NCBI RefSeq assembly: GCF_030812775.1
Contig: NZ_JAUSTI010000007.1
Coordinates: 1 to 64,000, forward strand
Origin: Paenibacillus tundrae
Lineage (GTDB): Bacteria; Bacillota; Bacilli; Paenibacillales; Paenibacillaceae
Reading direction: 5' to 3'
DNA length: 64,000 nt
Shown: positions 7,473-16,834 of the stretch, piece by piece
Numbering within the stretch: position 1 is the first letter of the stretch
Layout: each line of letters starts with the position of its first letter
Made by a program: the position numbers and the translations under genes
The notes under the pieces: generated by a model
The model's input: the letters and a program-made list of their open reading frames with translations, nothing else
What the model was told of the DNA's origin: nothing
Databases searched by the model: none

Positions 7473-8810
7473 ATGAAAAAACGCAGTACGTTAATCTCCA
7501 TTGTTACAGTCCTTATGATGTCCCTTTTTTTTACAGCATGTGGTAACCCTTCTGATTCAAATACGGAAACACAGCAATTAGGCGCTAATGCCGGTGAGAA
7601 TGCAACAGAATTGTCGTTTTGGACATTTGTGGATTTGCACGGCAAGCATTTGGATAAAATGCTGGGCTTATGGAACGAAGAGAACCCAGACAAACAGATT
7701 AAGTTGAATGTAACCGTTATGCCTTACGATGATATGCACAACAAGCTCTTATTGGCAGTTACAAGCGGAAAAGGTGCTCCTGATATTGCGGATATTGAGC
7801 TTGGTCAATTCCCTAAATTCTTGGAAGGTGACAACGTTCCTCTGGAATCTTTGAATGATGTATTTGCACCATACAAAGACGTTGTTGTTCCTTCACGTGT
7901 CGAGATTTATTCCAAAGCCGATCAGGTTTATGGATTTGATTACCACGTAGGTGCAACGCTTGCTTTCTACAATACTGAAATTCTCGAACAAGCAGGTGTT
8001 GACTACAAGACAATCATAACGTGGGAAGATTACAAACAAGCAGGGATCAAGGTTTATGAAAAGACTGGCAAGTACTTAGGTACTGCTGATACATCTGCTA
8101 CGTGGCAAGCATCATTACTGTTAGCTCAGCAAAACACAGATTTTACAGATGAAAATGGTAATCCAAAAGTGAACTCGCCTGAAATGATTAAAGCGTATGA
8201 AATGTTAGTCGATCTGCAGAAGAACAATGTTATTCATACGATCCCAGGCGGACAACCCGACACAGAAGAAGCAAAAGGCGAATACAACAAAGGCAACTAC
8301 GCAAGCGCATTGATGCCTGAGTGGTACATGTCCCGCTTTGTAAACGAAATGAAGGATCTTAAAGGTAAATATGCAATTGCTCCATTGCCTGTATTTGAAG
8401 AAGGTAATCCTCGTTCCGTTGGCTTAGGCGGTACTGGCACAGTTGTTACGAAGAGTGGTAAAGACGTTCAATTGGCCAAAGAATTCGTAGCTTTTGCTAA
8501 GCTTTCGAAAGAAGCTACGACTGAAATCTGGAATACACTTGGATTTGACCCAATCAACATGGAAGTATGGAAAGATGATGCAGTAACGAAAAACCCTGAT
8601 AATGAATACGTCCAATACTTCAAAACAAATGCGTTTGATACTTTGAATGAAATCAAGGACGAAATTAGAGCGATCAAGTCCGTCAAAGCTTCACCGATCA
8701 TCGGCAATATCTTCAATACGGTTACTTTGAACGCCATCTTTGAAGATGGTCAAGACGTGAAGGAAGCGTTGGATGAAGCACAAGCAGCAATTGAACAAGA
8801 ATTGAAATAA
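7473..8810 (+). CDS. araN: Arabino-oligosaccharide-binding lipoprotein, AraN-like
   Basis: The 445-aa product has a lipoprotein signal peptide with lipobox FFTAC, so it should be anchored on the outer face of the membrane. The mature part (LSFWTFVDLHGKHLDKML, WNEENPDKQIKLNVTVMPYDDMHNKLL, GAPDIADIELGQF) follows the pattern I recall for Bacillus AraN, the binding protein for arabinose oligomers. The frame is open upstream to a TTG at 7392, but the ATG at 7473 has an AGAGAGG site and begins the signal sequence. It heads an operon with two permease genes and an intracellular GH43 enzyme. Symbol by similarity only. Confidence 0.85.
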   Translation: MKKRSTLISIVTVLMMSLFFTACGNPSDSNTETQQLGANAGENATELSFWTFVDLHGKHLDKMLGLWNEENPDKQIKLNVTVMPYDDMHNKLLLAVTSGKGAPDIADIELGQFPKFLEGDNVPLESLNDVFAPYKDVVVPSRVEIYSKADQVYGFDYHVGATLAFYNTEILEQAGVDYKTIITWEDYKQAGIKVYEKTGKYLGTADTSATWQASLLLAQQNTDFTDENGNPKVNSPEMIKAYEMLVDLQKNNVIHTIPGGQPDTEEAKGEYNKGNYASALMPEWYMSRFVNEMKDLKGKYAIAPLPVFEEGNPRSVGLGGTGTVVTKSGKDVQLAKEFVAFAKLSKEATTEIWNTLGFDPINMEVWKDDAVTKNPDNEYVQYFKTNAFDTLNEIKDEIRAIKSVKASPIIGNIFNTVTLNAIFEDGQDVKEALDEAQAAIEQELK

Positions 8811-8830
8811 ATAGAATAAGTAAATGATTT

Positions 8831-8872
8831 GGTTAAACCTGTCGGCAGGTATAGTGGTCGGCAGGTTTAACC
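8831..8872 (+). other. Intercistronic stem-loop after araN
   Basis: GGTTAAACCTG (8831-8841) pairs perfectly with CAGGTTTAACC (8862-8872). No T tract follows, so it more likely protects the araN mRNA 3' end or limits read-through. This would give more binding protein than permease, a common arrangement in ABC importers. Confidence 0.6.
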
Positions 8873-8894
8873 TTAGTCAAGGGAGATTGAGAAT

Positions 8895-9791
8895 ATGATA
8901 AAGAAATTTGTATACTCTCAAAAAGTTGCACCTTATGTCTTCGTACTTCCATTTATACTTATATTTTTGATATTCTGGTTTTTTCCGCTTGTAAATTCAT
9001 TCGTCATGAGCTTTCAAGATCGGATGTTGGGACAGGATCCAAAATGGATTGGTGAAGCCAATTATTCGAAATTACTTACGGATAAAGTGTTTTTGACGGC
9101 TATTAAAAATAGCGTTGTGTACATGTTAGGAACCTTAGTACTGTTAATTCCTCTTCCAATGTTATTCGCCGTTATGATAAACAGTAAGTTAATGATGGGA
9201 AGAGAGTTTTTTAAATCTTCGTTCTTTCTCCCTGCATTGACATCTGTCGCAGTTGCGGGTACCATTTTCCGCCTTACATTCGGTGAGATGGAAGGTTCAT
9301 TAATGAATAGTTTCCTAGGTCTATTTGGTGTAGAGCCGATTAAATTTTTGAAAGACGGAACTTGGAGTATGGCAGCACTGTTAATCCTCGCATGTTGGAG
9401 ATGGACAGGTGTGAATATGCTTTACTATCTATCCGGTTTGAAAAGCATTGACAATGAATATTATGAGGCTGCTTCAATTGATGGAGCATCTGCTTGGCAG
9501 AAGTTTAGAACGATCACAATGCCATTATTGAAGCCGACCACGGTATATGTTACGACAATTAGTGTGTATGCAGGTTTAGCCATGTTTACGGAGAGCCTGA
9601 TGATGTTTAACGGTAACAATTCACCCAAAAATATTGGCTTAACCATTGTTGGATATTTGTATAGACAAGGGATTGAGCAGAACAAGCTGGGTTACGCAGC
9701 TGCAGTTGGTATCGTACTGTTAGTCATTGCTATGGTTATCAATTTAACACAGTTGAAATTTAGTGGAATGTTTAAAAAGGGGGAGGATTAA
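8895..9791 (+). CDS. araP: Sugar ABC transporter permease, AraP-like
   Basis: This 298-aa MalF-type permease has six predicted membrane helices. The cytoplasmic EAA loop reads EYYEAASIDGASAWQKFRTITMP; it docks onto the transport ATPase. It lies between the AraN-like lipoprotein and the AraQ-like permease, matching the araNPQ order. GGGAGA precedes the ATG. No ATPase gene is present, as expected for systems that borrow MsmX. Likely cargo is arabinose oligomers, inferred from neighbours. Confidence 0.85.
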   Translation: MIKKFVYSQKVAPYVFVLPFILIFLIFWFFPLVNSFVMSFQDRMLGQDPKWIGEANYSKLLTDKVFLTAIKNSVVYMLGTLVLLIPLPMLFAVMINSKLMMGREFFKSSFFLPALTSVAVAGTIFRLTFGEMEGSLMNSFLGLFGVEPIKFLKDGTWSMAALLILACWRWTGVNMLYYLSGLKSIDNEYYEAASIDGASAWQKFRTITMPLLKPTTVYVTTISVYAGLAMFTESLMMFNGNNSPKNIGLTIVGYLYRQGIEQNKLGYAAAVGIVLLVIAMVINLTQLKFSGMFKKGED

Positions 9792-9792
9792 A

Positions 9793-10641
9793 GTGGGCAA
9801 AAGTCAGACCAGGAGTGATTTCATCTCTAGAATAGTCATTATTTGTTTATTCATTATACTATTCGTTTTAATTATGATTCCATTCTATGCAGTGGCCCTA
9901 TCTTCCTTTAAACCAGGTGAATCATTAGTTAGGTATGGTCTTAACCTAAGTTTGGATTTTGAAATTATGAGTTTTAATAATTTCATCTATCTGTTTACTG
10001 GACAACATGATTATTTTGTGTGGTTTTGGAACAGTATGATTTTAACTATCGTTCAAGTGGTTTTAACCCTTTTTGTAAGTGCATTTGTTGCTTATGGTTT
10101 TGCAGCATATGATTTTAAAGGTAAGAACTTCCTCTTTATATGTGTTTTGCTCATTATGATGGTGCCTTTCGAAATACTGCTAGTTCCTTTATATAGCCTA
10201 ATTAATGATTTGGGAATGGTGAATAGCTATTCAGCAATCATTCTACCCGGTATAGCCAATGCCGCGACAATATTTTTCTTCAGGCAATATCTACGAAGCA
10301 TACCCAAAGAGATTATTCAATCTGGGCGGGTTGATGGCGCAAACGAGTATGCCATTTATTTCAGGCTCATTATGCCGATTATGAAGCCATCCTTTGCAGC
10401 AATGGCCATTTTGAATGGTATGAATAGCTGGAATAATCTATTGTGGCCATTCATGGTGCTCGGAGATCAGAGTAAATATACACTTCCAATCGGTTTGAAA
10501 ACGTTGTTAACTCCTTATGGCAATAACTATGATCTATTGATCGTAGGTTCCTTCTTCTCCATCATTCCAATTTTTATCTTATTCATTGCTTTTCAGAAAT
10601 ATTTCATAGATGGTATGACTGCAGGTGCTGTTAAAGGGTAG
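9793..10641 (+). CDS. araQ: Sugar ABC transporter permease, AraQ-like
   Basis: This 282-aa MalG-type permease has six helices and the EAA loop SGRVDGANEYAIYFRLIMPIMKP. It starts at GTG 9793, immediately after a strong AAAGGGGGAGG site and directly after the araP-like stop. The open frame extends upstream inside araP, but no ribosome site supports that. The C-terminus DGMTAGAVKG is characteristic of the family. It pairs with AraP to form the membrane channel. Confidence 0.85.
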   Translation: MGKSQTRSDFISRIVIICLFIILFVLIMIPFYAVALSSFKPGESLVRYGLNLSLDFEIMSFNNFIYLFTGQHDYFVWFWNSMILTIVQVVLTLFVSAFVAYGFAAYDFKGKNFLFICVLLIMMVPFEILLVPLYSLINDLGMVNSYSAIILPGIANAATIFFFRQYLRSIPKEIIQSGRVDGANEYAIYFRLIMPIMKPSFAAMAILNGMNSWNNLLWPFMVLGDQSKYTLPIGLKTLLTPYGNNYDLLIVGSFFSIIPIFILFIAFQKYFIDGMTAGAVKG

Positions 10642-10669
10642 CATATATTATGGTGAAACGGGTGATAAG

Positions 10670-11659
10670 ATGGAAGTCCAAAAAAGAGTGTTACACGACA
10701 TTCAACCATTGATTGAGCAGAGAGCTGATCCTTTTATTTACCGACATTCGGACGGGTATTATTACTTTGTAGCATCCGTTCCGGAGTATGATCGGATTGA
10801 AATCCGTAGAGCCCAGAATCTTGAGGGGCTTGCTACTTCAACTCCTGTAGTGATCTGGAGAAAGCGCGAGACGGGTATCCTTAGTGCTAATATTTGGGCA
10901 CCTGAACTGCATTTTATTGATGACAAATGGTACGTGTATTTCGCTGCCGCACACACGACGGAAACGAATGAAGGCTTGTTCGACCATCGGATGTACGTGC
11001 TAGAGAATGAAAATGCCAATCCGCTCGAAGGTAGTTGGACGGAAAGAGGGCAGGTTCGTACCGCGTGGGAAAGCTTCGCCCTCGATGCCACTACCTTTGA
11101 GCATAATGGAAGCCGTTATTACGTATGGGCACAAAAGGATCCAAATATCGAAGGTAACTCTAATCTGTATATATCTAAAATAAGCAATCCGTGGACGCTG
11201 ACTGGTCCGCAAACGATGATTTCCATGCCGGAATATGACTGGGAAATCATTGGTTATAAAGTGAACGAAGGCGCGGCATTTCTTCGCAAGGGTAATCGGG
11301 TGTTCCTCTCTTACTCGGCTAGCGCCACCGATTTCAATTATTGCATGGGCCTACTTGAAGCCAATGCGGATGCTGATTTGCTCGATGCCACCTCATGGCG
11401 TAAGTCGCAAACAGCGGTTCTCTCGACAGATGAGAGCATCTCAATGTATGGTCCCGGTCATAATTCCTTCACAGTGTCAGAGGACGGCGAAGAGACGCTA
11501 TTTGTGTTCCACGCTAGAACATATAAGGACATTATAGGAGATCCGCTGTACGATCCGAATCGCCATACATTTGTGACGAAGCTTTTGTGGACGGCAGACG
11601 GCAGACCCGATTTCCGCGGCTCTGTTGCAGCACTTGCACGTCACAACAAGGTTGATTGA
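10670..11659 (+). CDS. Intracellular GH43 alpha-L-arabinofuranosidase-like enzyme
   Basis: The 329-aa protein is a single five-bladed GH43 propeller: catalytic base Asp20 in RADPFIYRHSDGYYYF, NIWAPELHF, a modulating Asp in ALDATTFE, the acid Glu in VNEGAAFL, and GPGHNSFT near the end. There is no signal peptide, so it should act on oligosaccharides imported by the AraNPQ-like system. Arabinofuranosidase is the most likely activity; beta-xylosidase cannot be excluded. The ATG at 10670 has a weak GGGTG site, and the frame is open back to a GTG overlapping the end of araQ, so translational coupling is possible. Confidence 0.8.
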   Translation: MEVQKRVLHDIQPLIEQRADPFIYRHSDGYYYFVASVPEYDRIEIRRAQNLEGLATSTPVVIWRKRETGILSANIWAPELHFIDDKWYVYFAAAHTTETNEGLFDHRMYVLENENANPLEGSWTERGQVRTAWESFALDATTFEHNGSRYYVWAQKDPNIEGNSNLYISKISNPWTLTGPQTMISMPEYDWEIIGYKVNEGAAFLRKGNRVFLSYSASATDFNYCMGLLEANADADLLDATSWRKSQTAVLSTDESISMYGPGHNSFTVSEDGEETLFVFHARTYKDIIGDPLYDPNRHTFVTKLLWTADGRPDFRGSVAALARHNKVD

Positions 11660-11713
11660 TATATTTGTGTTCGTTTTATCCAACTTGTCAAAGAGAGGCA
11701 GGTTATAACATTG

Positions 11714-11742
11714 AAGGCACCCTTATGGGTGCCTTTAATTTC
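11714..11742. terminator. Intrinsic terminator ending the ara-like operon
   Basis: AAGGCACCC (11714-11722) and GGGTGCCTT (11727-11735) form a stable stem with a 4-base loop followed by TAATTTCG. It sits between the converging GH43 and MerR genes and can serve both. Confidence 0.75.
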
Positions 11743-11762
11743 GTTCTACAGATAAATAACTA

Positions 11763-12137
11763 TTAATTGCTTGATGGAATATGCCTGAAAGAGTTCTGTT
11801 CAAGTTTACTATCAATGATCTCAATAACTTTCTGTAAATCCGCTATTTGATTCAACATATCTTCTTTATGTTTTAATGCCATATCCATCAAATCAGGATA
11901 GTCTGAAAGTAATTCATTATCTTTGATCGATAGAAAGGGCCTTATATTTTCTAAAGACATTCCTACATTCTTCAGACAAGTAATTAATTTTAGACGCTCA
12001 ATATCCTCGTTTTCATAAATACGGTATCCGCTAGGATTTCTCTTCACTTCAGGAATTAGATTGATTTTTTCATAATAGCGAATAGTATGAGTCGATAAGT
12101 TTACCATTTTGGAAATTTGCTGGATGGAGTATGTCAA
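11763..12137 (-). CDS. MerR family transcriptional regulator
   Basis: The 124-aa protein has the MerR N-terminal domain (YSIQQISKMVNLSTHTIRYYEKINLIPE, GYRIYENEDIERLKLITCLKNVGMSLENI) and a dimerisation coiled coil, with a short tail and no cysteine cluster. This resembles the small AdhR/YyaN-type regulators that respond to reactive carbonyls. It is divergent from an SDR gene whose promoter has the 19-bp spacer typical of MerR targets, so it very likely activates that gene. Confidence 0.9.
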   Translation of the reverse strand: MTYSIQQISKMVNLSTHTIRYYEKINLIPEVKRNPSGYRIYENEDIERLKLITCLKNVGMSLENIRPFLSIKDNELLSDYPDLMDMALKHKEDMLNQIADLQKVIEIIDSKLEQNSFRHIPSSN

Positions 12138-12182
12138 ACAATCACACCTTATGAATGTATTTTAGTAGATGATCACATTTCC

Positions 12183-12213
12183 TTGCATTAGAGTCAACTT
12201 TAAAGTTTATACT
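12183..12213 (+). promoter_or_regulatory. MerR-type promoter with 19-bp spacer upstream of the SDR gene
   Basis: TTGCAT (12183-12188) and TATACT (12208-12213) are 19 bp apart. The palindrome AACTTTAAAGTT (12196-12207) lies in the spacer. Overlong spacers with a central palindrome are the signature of promoters untwisted by MerR activators. Confidence 0.75.
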
Positions 12214-12237
12214 CTTCATTACAAGGAGGAGGTCATT

Positions 12238-13095
12238 ATGAATATGATAAAAACAGCAATGATTACAGGAGCGAATAGAGGGATCGGCCTAGAACTTACC
12301 AAGAAGTTAATTGGAGAAGGTTGGAACGTTATTGCTTTAATTAAATCTAACTTCCCTGAGGTTGAACAAGATATACAAATGAAAATAAAAGAAGGGCAAA
12401 TTAGAATCTACAAAGCTGACCTATCAAATTTTATTGAACTGAAACTAGCTATTAAAGACATAAAAGAGAATGAAAAGGGAATTGACGTATTATTTAATAA
12501 CGCTGGTGGGAGTTTTGATAAGCTCTATTACTCTGCTCAAGCAAGAGAACTACATTTTGAGCTACACACGGTTGTACCGTATATCCTTCTAGCTGAATTA
12601 AAACCATTAATAAAAATGGGTTCCCACAAGCTGATTGTAAACACAAGTACAAACGCATTTAACTTCATATATAGAATAACTTATGAAGATATGATGCGCC
12701 CGAAAAAATTCAAAAAGTTAATTGGACCTTATTCTACAAGCAAATTAGCAATGACACTATGGTCGCAAGAAATATCTTCTGAACTCTCTAAAGAGGGGAT
12801 TAAGATTATTTGTGTAGACCCTGGGGGAAATAATACATTACGAAATGATCGAAAAAATGGAATTCCTTTTTTTCTAATACCCATAACAAGATGGTTCTTT
12901 CCTCATCCAAGTAAAGGAGCAGACATATTATACAAGTCTAGTATTGGAAACTTATCTTATCAATCTGGAGCATATATGACTAAAGGAAAAAATGAACCTT
13001 TAAAGTTCTCAGCGTATTCATCGAGTGTATTAGAAGAAATTAAATCGATATATTTAAATGATTATCTGGAAGAACGCCAGATATCCCATGATTGA
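12238..13095 (+). CDS. SDR family NAD(P)-dependent oxidoreductase
   Basis: The 285-aa protein has the Rossmann motif TGANRGIG near the N-terminus, the NNAG motif (LFNNAGGSF) and the catalytic YSTSK (Tyr...Lys) of classical short-chain dehydrogenases. The start at 12238 has AAGGAGGAGG just upstream; an open frame further upstream is not supported. It is controlled by a MerR-type promoter and the divergent regulator. A carbonyl-reducing detoxification role is plausible given that arrangement, but the substrate is not evident. Confidence 0.85.
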   Translation: MNMIKTAMITGANRGIGLELTKKLIGEGWNVIALIKSNFPEVEQDIQMKIKEGQIRIYKADLSNFIELKLAIKDIKENEKGIDVLFNNAGGSFDKLYYSAQARELHFELHTVVPYILLAELKPLIKMGSHKLIVNTSTNAFNFIYRITYEDMMRPKKFKKLIGPYSTSKLAMTLWSQEISSELSKEGIKIICVDPGGNNTLRNDRKNGIPFFLIPITRWFFPHPSKGADILYKSSIGNLSYQSGAYMTKGKNEPLKFSAYSSSVLEEIKSIYLNDYLEERQISHD

Positions 13096-13185
13096 TTCTA
13101 CAAAATTTTGCTAAAAGCTGACTTCAACTCTGATTCTTATGGGATATAAGCTTTTCAAAGAAGAACTAAGTTCTACCATATATAA

Positions 13186-13201
13186 ATGTATACGCTTCCA
13201 A
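13186..13201 (+). promoter_or_regulatory. cre-like site upstream of the permease operon
   Basis: ATGTATACGCTTCCAA matches the CcpA consensus WTGNAARCGNWWWCAW at 14 of 16 positions and lies 43 bases before the first permease ATG. Carbon catabolite control is plausible. Confidence 0.4.
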
Positions 13202-13243
13202 CTTATAATGAGGTCAGATTAGAAACTTATAAGGAGGAGCAAC

Positions 13244-14161
13244 ATGAAAAAAGGCTTCTGGGGAGATGTGGTACAATACCGAACGCTTTTGCTAATGTTA
13301 TTGCCAGCCGTGATATTTTTCTTTGTTTTTGCGTATATACCGATGGCAGGTATTGTGCTTGCATTCAAACAATTTAATTACAGTGGGGGCATATTCGGCA
13401 GTCCTTGGAACGGGCTTGATAATTTTCGTTTTTTCTTCCAGTCAGGCGATGCGTGGACAGTAACGCGAAATACAGCATTATATAATTTGGCCTTTATTAT
13501 AGTTAATAACGTATTTCAGATTATGATGGCTATTTTGCTTTTTGAGGTCGCCAATAAATGGTTTAGGAAAATCTTTCAAACCATGATGTTTTTGCCCTAC
13601 TTTATTTCTTGGGTAGTTGTAGGGGCAATTGCGTACAATCTATTTAACTTTGAATATGGAACACTCAATGTTGTGTTGAAATTCTTTGGTCTTAATCCGA
13701 TTGATGTCTATAACACAGCTTCTTACTGGCCTATTATTCTTATATTGGTATCTGCTTGGAAGGCTGTTGGTTATGGAACCATTATGTACTTAGCAGCGAT
13801 CACAAGTATTGACAGTGAGATGTATGAAGCGGCTGAGATTGATGGAGCTAATATTTTTCAACGTATCTGGCGCATTACGATACCTAACCTTTTTCCAACA
13901 GTTATTATTCTTGTATTGCTCGCGATCGGTAATATATTCCGTGGGGATTTCGGGATGTTCTACAACATGGTCGGAAATAACGGTCTATTGTTCTCGTCTA
14001 CAGATGTAATTGACACATTTGTATTCCGATCCCTAATCACGTCCAATGATATTGGGATGTCTTCAGCAGCAGGATTCTATCAGTCTGTATTGGGATTAAT
14101 CACTATTCTTATAGCTAACTATGCTGTTCGCAAGTACGACAAGGATCGCGCATTATTCTGA
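13244..14161 (+). CDS. LplB-type sugar ABC transporter permease
   Basis: The 305-aa protein has six membrane helices and the EAA loop EMYEAAEIDGANIFQRIWRITIP. The N-terminal YRTLLLMLLPAVIFFFVFAYIPMAG is typical of the LplB/YteP group, which imports plant cell-wall oligosaccharides in Bacillus and Paenibacillus. AAGGAGGAG precedes the ATG. It forms a unit with the YtcP-type permease 17 bases downstream. The locus lacks an ATPase. The neighbouring galactanase and arabinases suggest galacto- or arabino-oligosaccharides as cargo. Confidence 0.9.
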   Translation: MKKGFWGDVVQYRTLLLMLLPAVIFFFVFAYIPMAGIVLAFKQFNYSGGIFGSPWNGLDNFRFFFQSGDAWTVTRNTALYNLAFIIVNNVFQIMMAILLFEVANKWFRKIFQTMMFLPYFISWVVVGAIAYNLFNFEYGTLNVVLKFFGLNPIDVYNTASYWPIILILVSAWKAVGYGTIMYLAAITSIDSEMYEAAEIDGANIFQRIWRITIPNLFPTVIILVLLAIGNIFRGDFGMFYNMVGNNGLLFSSTDVIDTFVFRSLITSNDIGMSSAAGFYQSVLGLITILIANYAVRKYDKDRALF

Positions 14162-14178
14162 GAAAGGAACGATATCCC

Positions 14179-15111
14179 ATGAGTACACGAGTTGAGAAAA
14201 CATCTACTTCAAGTTCTTCTAGTCATCGTAAGATGAGAGGCGACAAACTAATCATGAATCTGGTTGGTTACATTCTGCTTACGATAATTTCGCTTTTTTG
14301 TCTGTTTCCATTCATTTTAATTTTATCGTCTTCGTTTGCTTCGGAACAAAGTATTGTAGAAAATGGATTTCAAATACTTCCAACCTCTTTCTCTACGGAA
14401 GCTTACCGTATACTATTCGAGTATCCCGCTCAGATGCTGAATGCATATGCAATTACGATTACTGTTACAGTTCTCGGTACTGTCTTTGGATTATTACTTA
14501 CATCAATGACGGCGTATGTACTAGCCCGAAAGGATTTTAAATGGAGAAATAAATTTTCGTTTTTATTTTTCTTCACAACACTATTCAGCGGGGGATTGGT
14601 TCCTTGGTACTTGCTAATTGTCAATTATCTGAATCTAAAAGATACACTTCTTGTATTGATCCTCCCCATGCTTCTGAACGTGTTCTACATCATTGTCATG
14701 AAGTCCTTTATGGGTGGTATTCCGGAGGCAATTACTGAATCTGCCAAAATCGACGGAGCAGGTGATTTCTTGATCTACTTCCGGCTCATTATTCCACTGT
14801 CCAAGCCCGCATTGGCAACGATCGGACTCTTTATCGCTTTAGGTTACTGGAATGATTGGTATTATTCGCTGTTATTTATATCGGACGAACGTTTAATGCC
14901 GCTTCAATATTACCTTTATAATATGCTTGGTAACATGGAAGGGATGCGCCAGGCCATGATTTCTTCTGGAGCCGTTGTGAGTGTGCAGATCCCTTCCGAA
15001 AGTCTTAAAATGGCCATGACCATTGTAGCGACCGGGCCGATATTGTTTGCATATCCGTTCATTCAGCGATATTTCGTACAAGGTCTTACATTAGGTGCGG
15101 TAAAAGGATAA
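14179..15111 (+). CDS. YtcP/LplC-type sugar ABC transporter permease
   Basis: The 310-aa permease has a hydrophilic Ser-rich N-terminus, six helices and the EAA loop EAITESAKIDGAGDFLIYFRLIIP. It ends with IQRYFVQGLTLGAVKG, the standard C-terminus of this subfamily. The start at 14179 has AAAGGAACG upstream. It would pair with the LplB-type permease and one or both of the solute-binding proteins at 18674 and 20544. Confidence 0.9.
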   Translation: MSTRVEKTSTSSSSSHRKMRGDKLIMNLVGYILLTIISLFCLFPFILILSSSFASEQSIVENGFQILPTSFSTEAYRILFEYPAQMLNAYAITITVTVLGTVFGLLLTSMTAYVLARKDFKWRNKFSFLFFFTTLFSGGLVPWYLLIVNYLNLKDTLLVLILPMLLNVFYIIVMKSFMGGIPEAITESAKIDGAGDFLIYFRLIIPLSKPALATIGLFIALGYWNDWYYSLLFISDERLMPLQYYLYNMLGNMEGMRQAMISSGAVVSVQIPSESLKMAMTIVATGPILFAYPFIQRYFVQGLTLGAVKG

Positions 15112-15238
15112 AATTTAAAAAAAAGTAACGTGTACTTATTTGAGAGTCATAGGTACCGTTTAATCGAGGAGGCTCCAAGTCTCCTCTTTGCTATTCTAGA
15201 GTAAATGAAGCAACAGCACTCATTCAGGGGGAACAAAT

Positions 15239-16834
15239 ATGAGATTGTTGATTATTGAAGATGAGTTTCGCACAAGAGAAGTGCTAGAGCGTCATTTCAA
15301 AGCTTCAAAGATCGGCTTGACTGACATACGCACAGCTCCCAATGGCCTAAGCGGGCTAGATATAGCCAAGGAATGGAAGCCTGATATTCTTCTATGTGAT
15401 GTTCGCATGCCAAGAATGGATGGAATCCAGTTCGCTTCGTCTTATCGGGAAATAGGAGGGAAGGGACAACTTATTTTTCTTAGTGGTTATTCGGATAAGG
15501 AGTATTTGAAATCCGCGATCAAAACACGTGCACTAAATTATATCGAAAAGCCAATTAATCTGAAAGAAGTCCAAGACGCTGTTTTGGCAGCCGTACGTTT
15601 GGTTACAGCGGAAGAAGAAAAACGTAAAATGTCTGTAGATTGGCAACAGCATCATGACACTCACTGGTCTCTCGCGGTTCTACGTCAAGAGATGGTTCGC
15701 AAGTTAATTGTAGAGCCGGATTCTCAACATGTACAGCTCGCTTTGAAAAGTAAAGATACATTCTTACTCAGATACAATAATTCTTTTACGGTCATCACAG
15801 CAGCCCTTTATTGGGGCTCTTCTAAATATCCTGAAGACATATCCAAGATGCAGCAAGAAGTGCTGTACCAGTTGATAACGCGCCCTTTGCTTGCACAGCA
15901 CGAAGGGATATGCGGATTTACTTCTAGTCAATGGCTAGTTATTATTTTACCTGGTGCATTCGGATCAAGTTTCCAAGAGGGCAGAGAAAAGATTGAAGAT
16001 ATGATTACTGAACTATCGGAAGTTTTGGATCCTACAATTTCTTTTCAAGTTGGAATTAGTGAGCCAGTGAGGCTGCTATCCGACATTCCGCTCGCTTATC
16101 AACAAGCAATGAAAGCCTGCAACTCACTCTTTTATAATGAAGGAAAGAACTTTTTTTTCGCAGATTTGTTAGGGCAATCAGTCACTTTTTCAATTGAACG
16201 GCATGAACTCCAACAGTTCCGAGAGGATTTACGTAAAGAGAACATTGATGCTGCTAAAAAGCAATTAGTTCAACTGACTGAACGAGCTAGACGCTCCTGT
16301 GATTTGAATATTTCACATGTCAAAGACGTCTACTTCCAATATCTTATGATTATTCTTGAGATGGCTATTCAGTACGGACTTAAGGAGATCGACAGGGATG
16401 GAGAACGTAGATATATATGGAAAGAATTCGATGGCATTATGAATCTTCAAATCTTAGAATCCTACGTACTGTCTTTTCTCGAACTCTTTCAGGATAGCTC
16501 TGGTGAGGATCATGTTAAAATTCGTGAGATTATTCGTTACATTCACAATCATTTTTCTGATAAAGGCTTCACCATCAAAACAATTGCTGAATATATCGGC
16601 TTTAACGAAACGTACTTATCTGTATATTTCAAAAAGCAGCGAGGTCAAACCATCAAGGAATATATCAATGAAGTTAGAACTGAACAAGCCAAAATCCTTC
16701 TTTCCAACGTTGACATGAAATTGCATGAAGTTGCTGTAAATCTTGGATTCACTGACGCCAATTATTTTGCAACGTTTTTCAAGAAAACGACTGGATGCAC
16801 ACCGACTGAGTTTCGGGAGAAATGTGTTAGATGA
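15239..16834 (+). CDS. YesN-type response regulator with AraC DNA-binding domain
   Basis: The 531-aa protein has an N-terminal receiver domain (acidic pocket EDE near residues 6-8, phosphoacceptor Asp in CDVRMPRMDG), a long central region, and a C-terminal AraC double helix-turn-helix (IAEYIGFNETYLSVYFKKQ, VAVNLGFTDANYFATFFKK). YesN proteins activate transport and glycoside hydrolase genes when phosphorylated by a YesM kinase. Its stop overlaps the start of the kinase gene by 4 bases. A small GAGGAG/CTCCTC hairpin at 15166-15186 separates it from the permeases. Likely targets are the operons on either side. Confidence 0.9.
   Translation: MRLLIIEDEFRTREVLERHFKASKIGLTDIRTAPNGLSGLDIAKEWKPDILLCDVRMPRMDGIQFASSYREIGGKGQLIFLSGYSDKEYLKSAIKTRALNYIEKPINLKEVQDAVLAAVRLVTAEEEKRKMSVDWQQHHDTHWSLAVLRQEMVRKLIVEPDSQHVQLALKSKDTFLLRYNNSFTVITAALYWGSSKYPEDISKMQQEVLYQLITRPLLAQHEGICGFTSSQWLVIILPGAFGSSFQEGREKIEDMITELSEVLDPTISFQVGISEPVRLLSDIPLAYQQAMKACNSLFYNEGKNFFFADLLGQSVTFSIERHELQQFREDLRKENIDAAKKQLVQLTERARRSCDLNISHVKDVYFQYLMIILEMAIQYGLKEIDRDGERRYIWKEFDGIMNLQILESYVLSFLELFQDSSGEDHVKIREIIRYIHNHFSDKGFTIKTIAEYIGFNETYLSVYFKKQRGQTIKEYINEVRTEQAKILLSNVDMKLHEVAVNLGFTDANYFATFFKKTTGCTPTEFREKCVR

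Noticed and set aside
12310..13095. Horizontal transfer of the SDR gene
   Set aside because: It is more AT-rich than the ara-like genes, but its MerR partner and promoter fit as one unit and composition alone is not enough.
15166..15186. Strong terminator between permeases and response regulator
   Set aside because: The GAGGAG/CTCCTC hairpin is short with only TTT after it. It may reduce but not end transcription, so it was not listed as a terminator.
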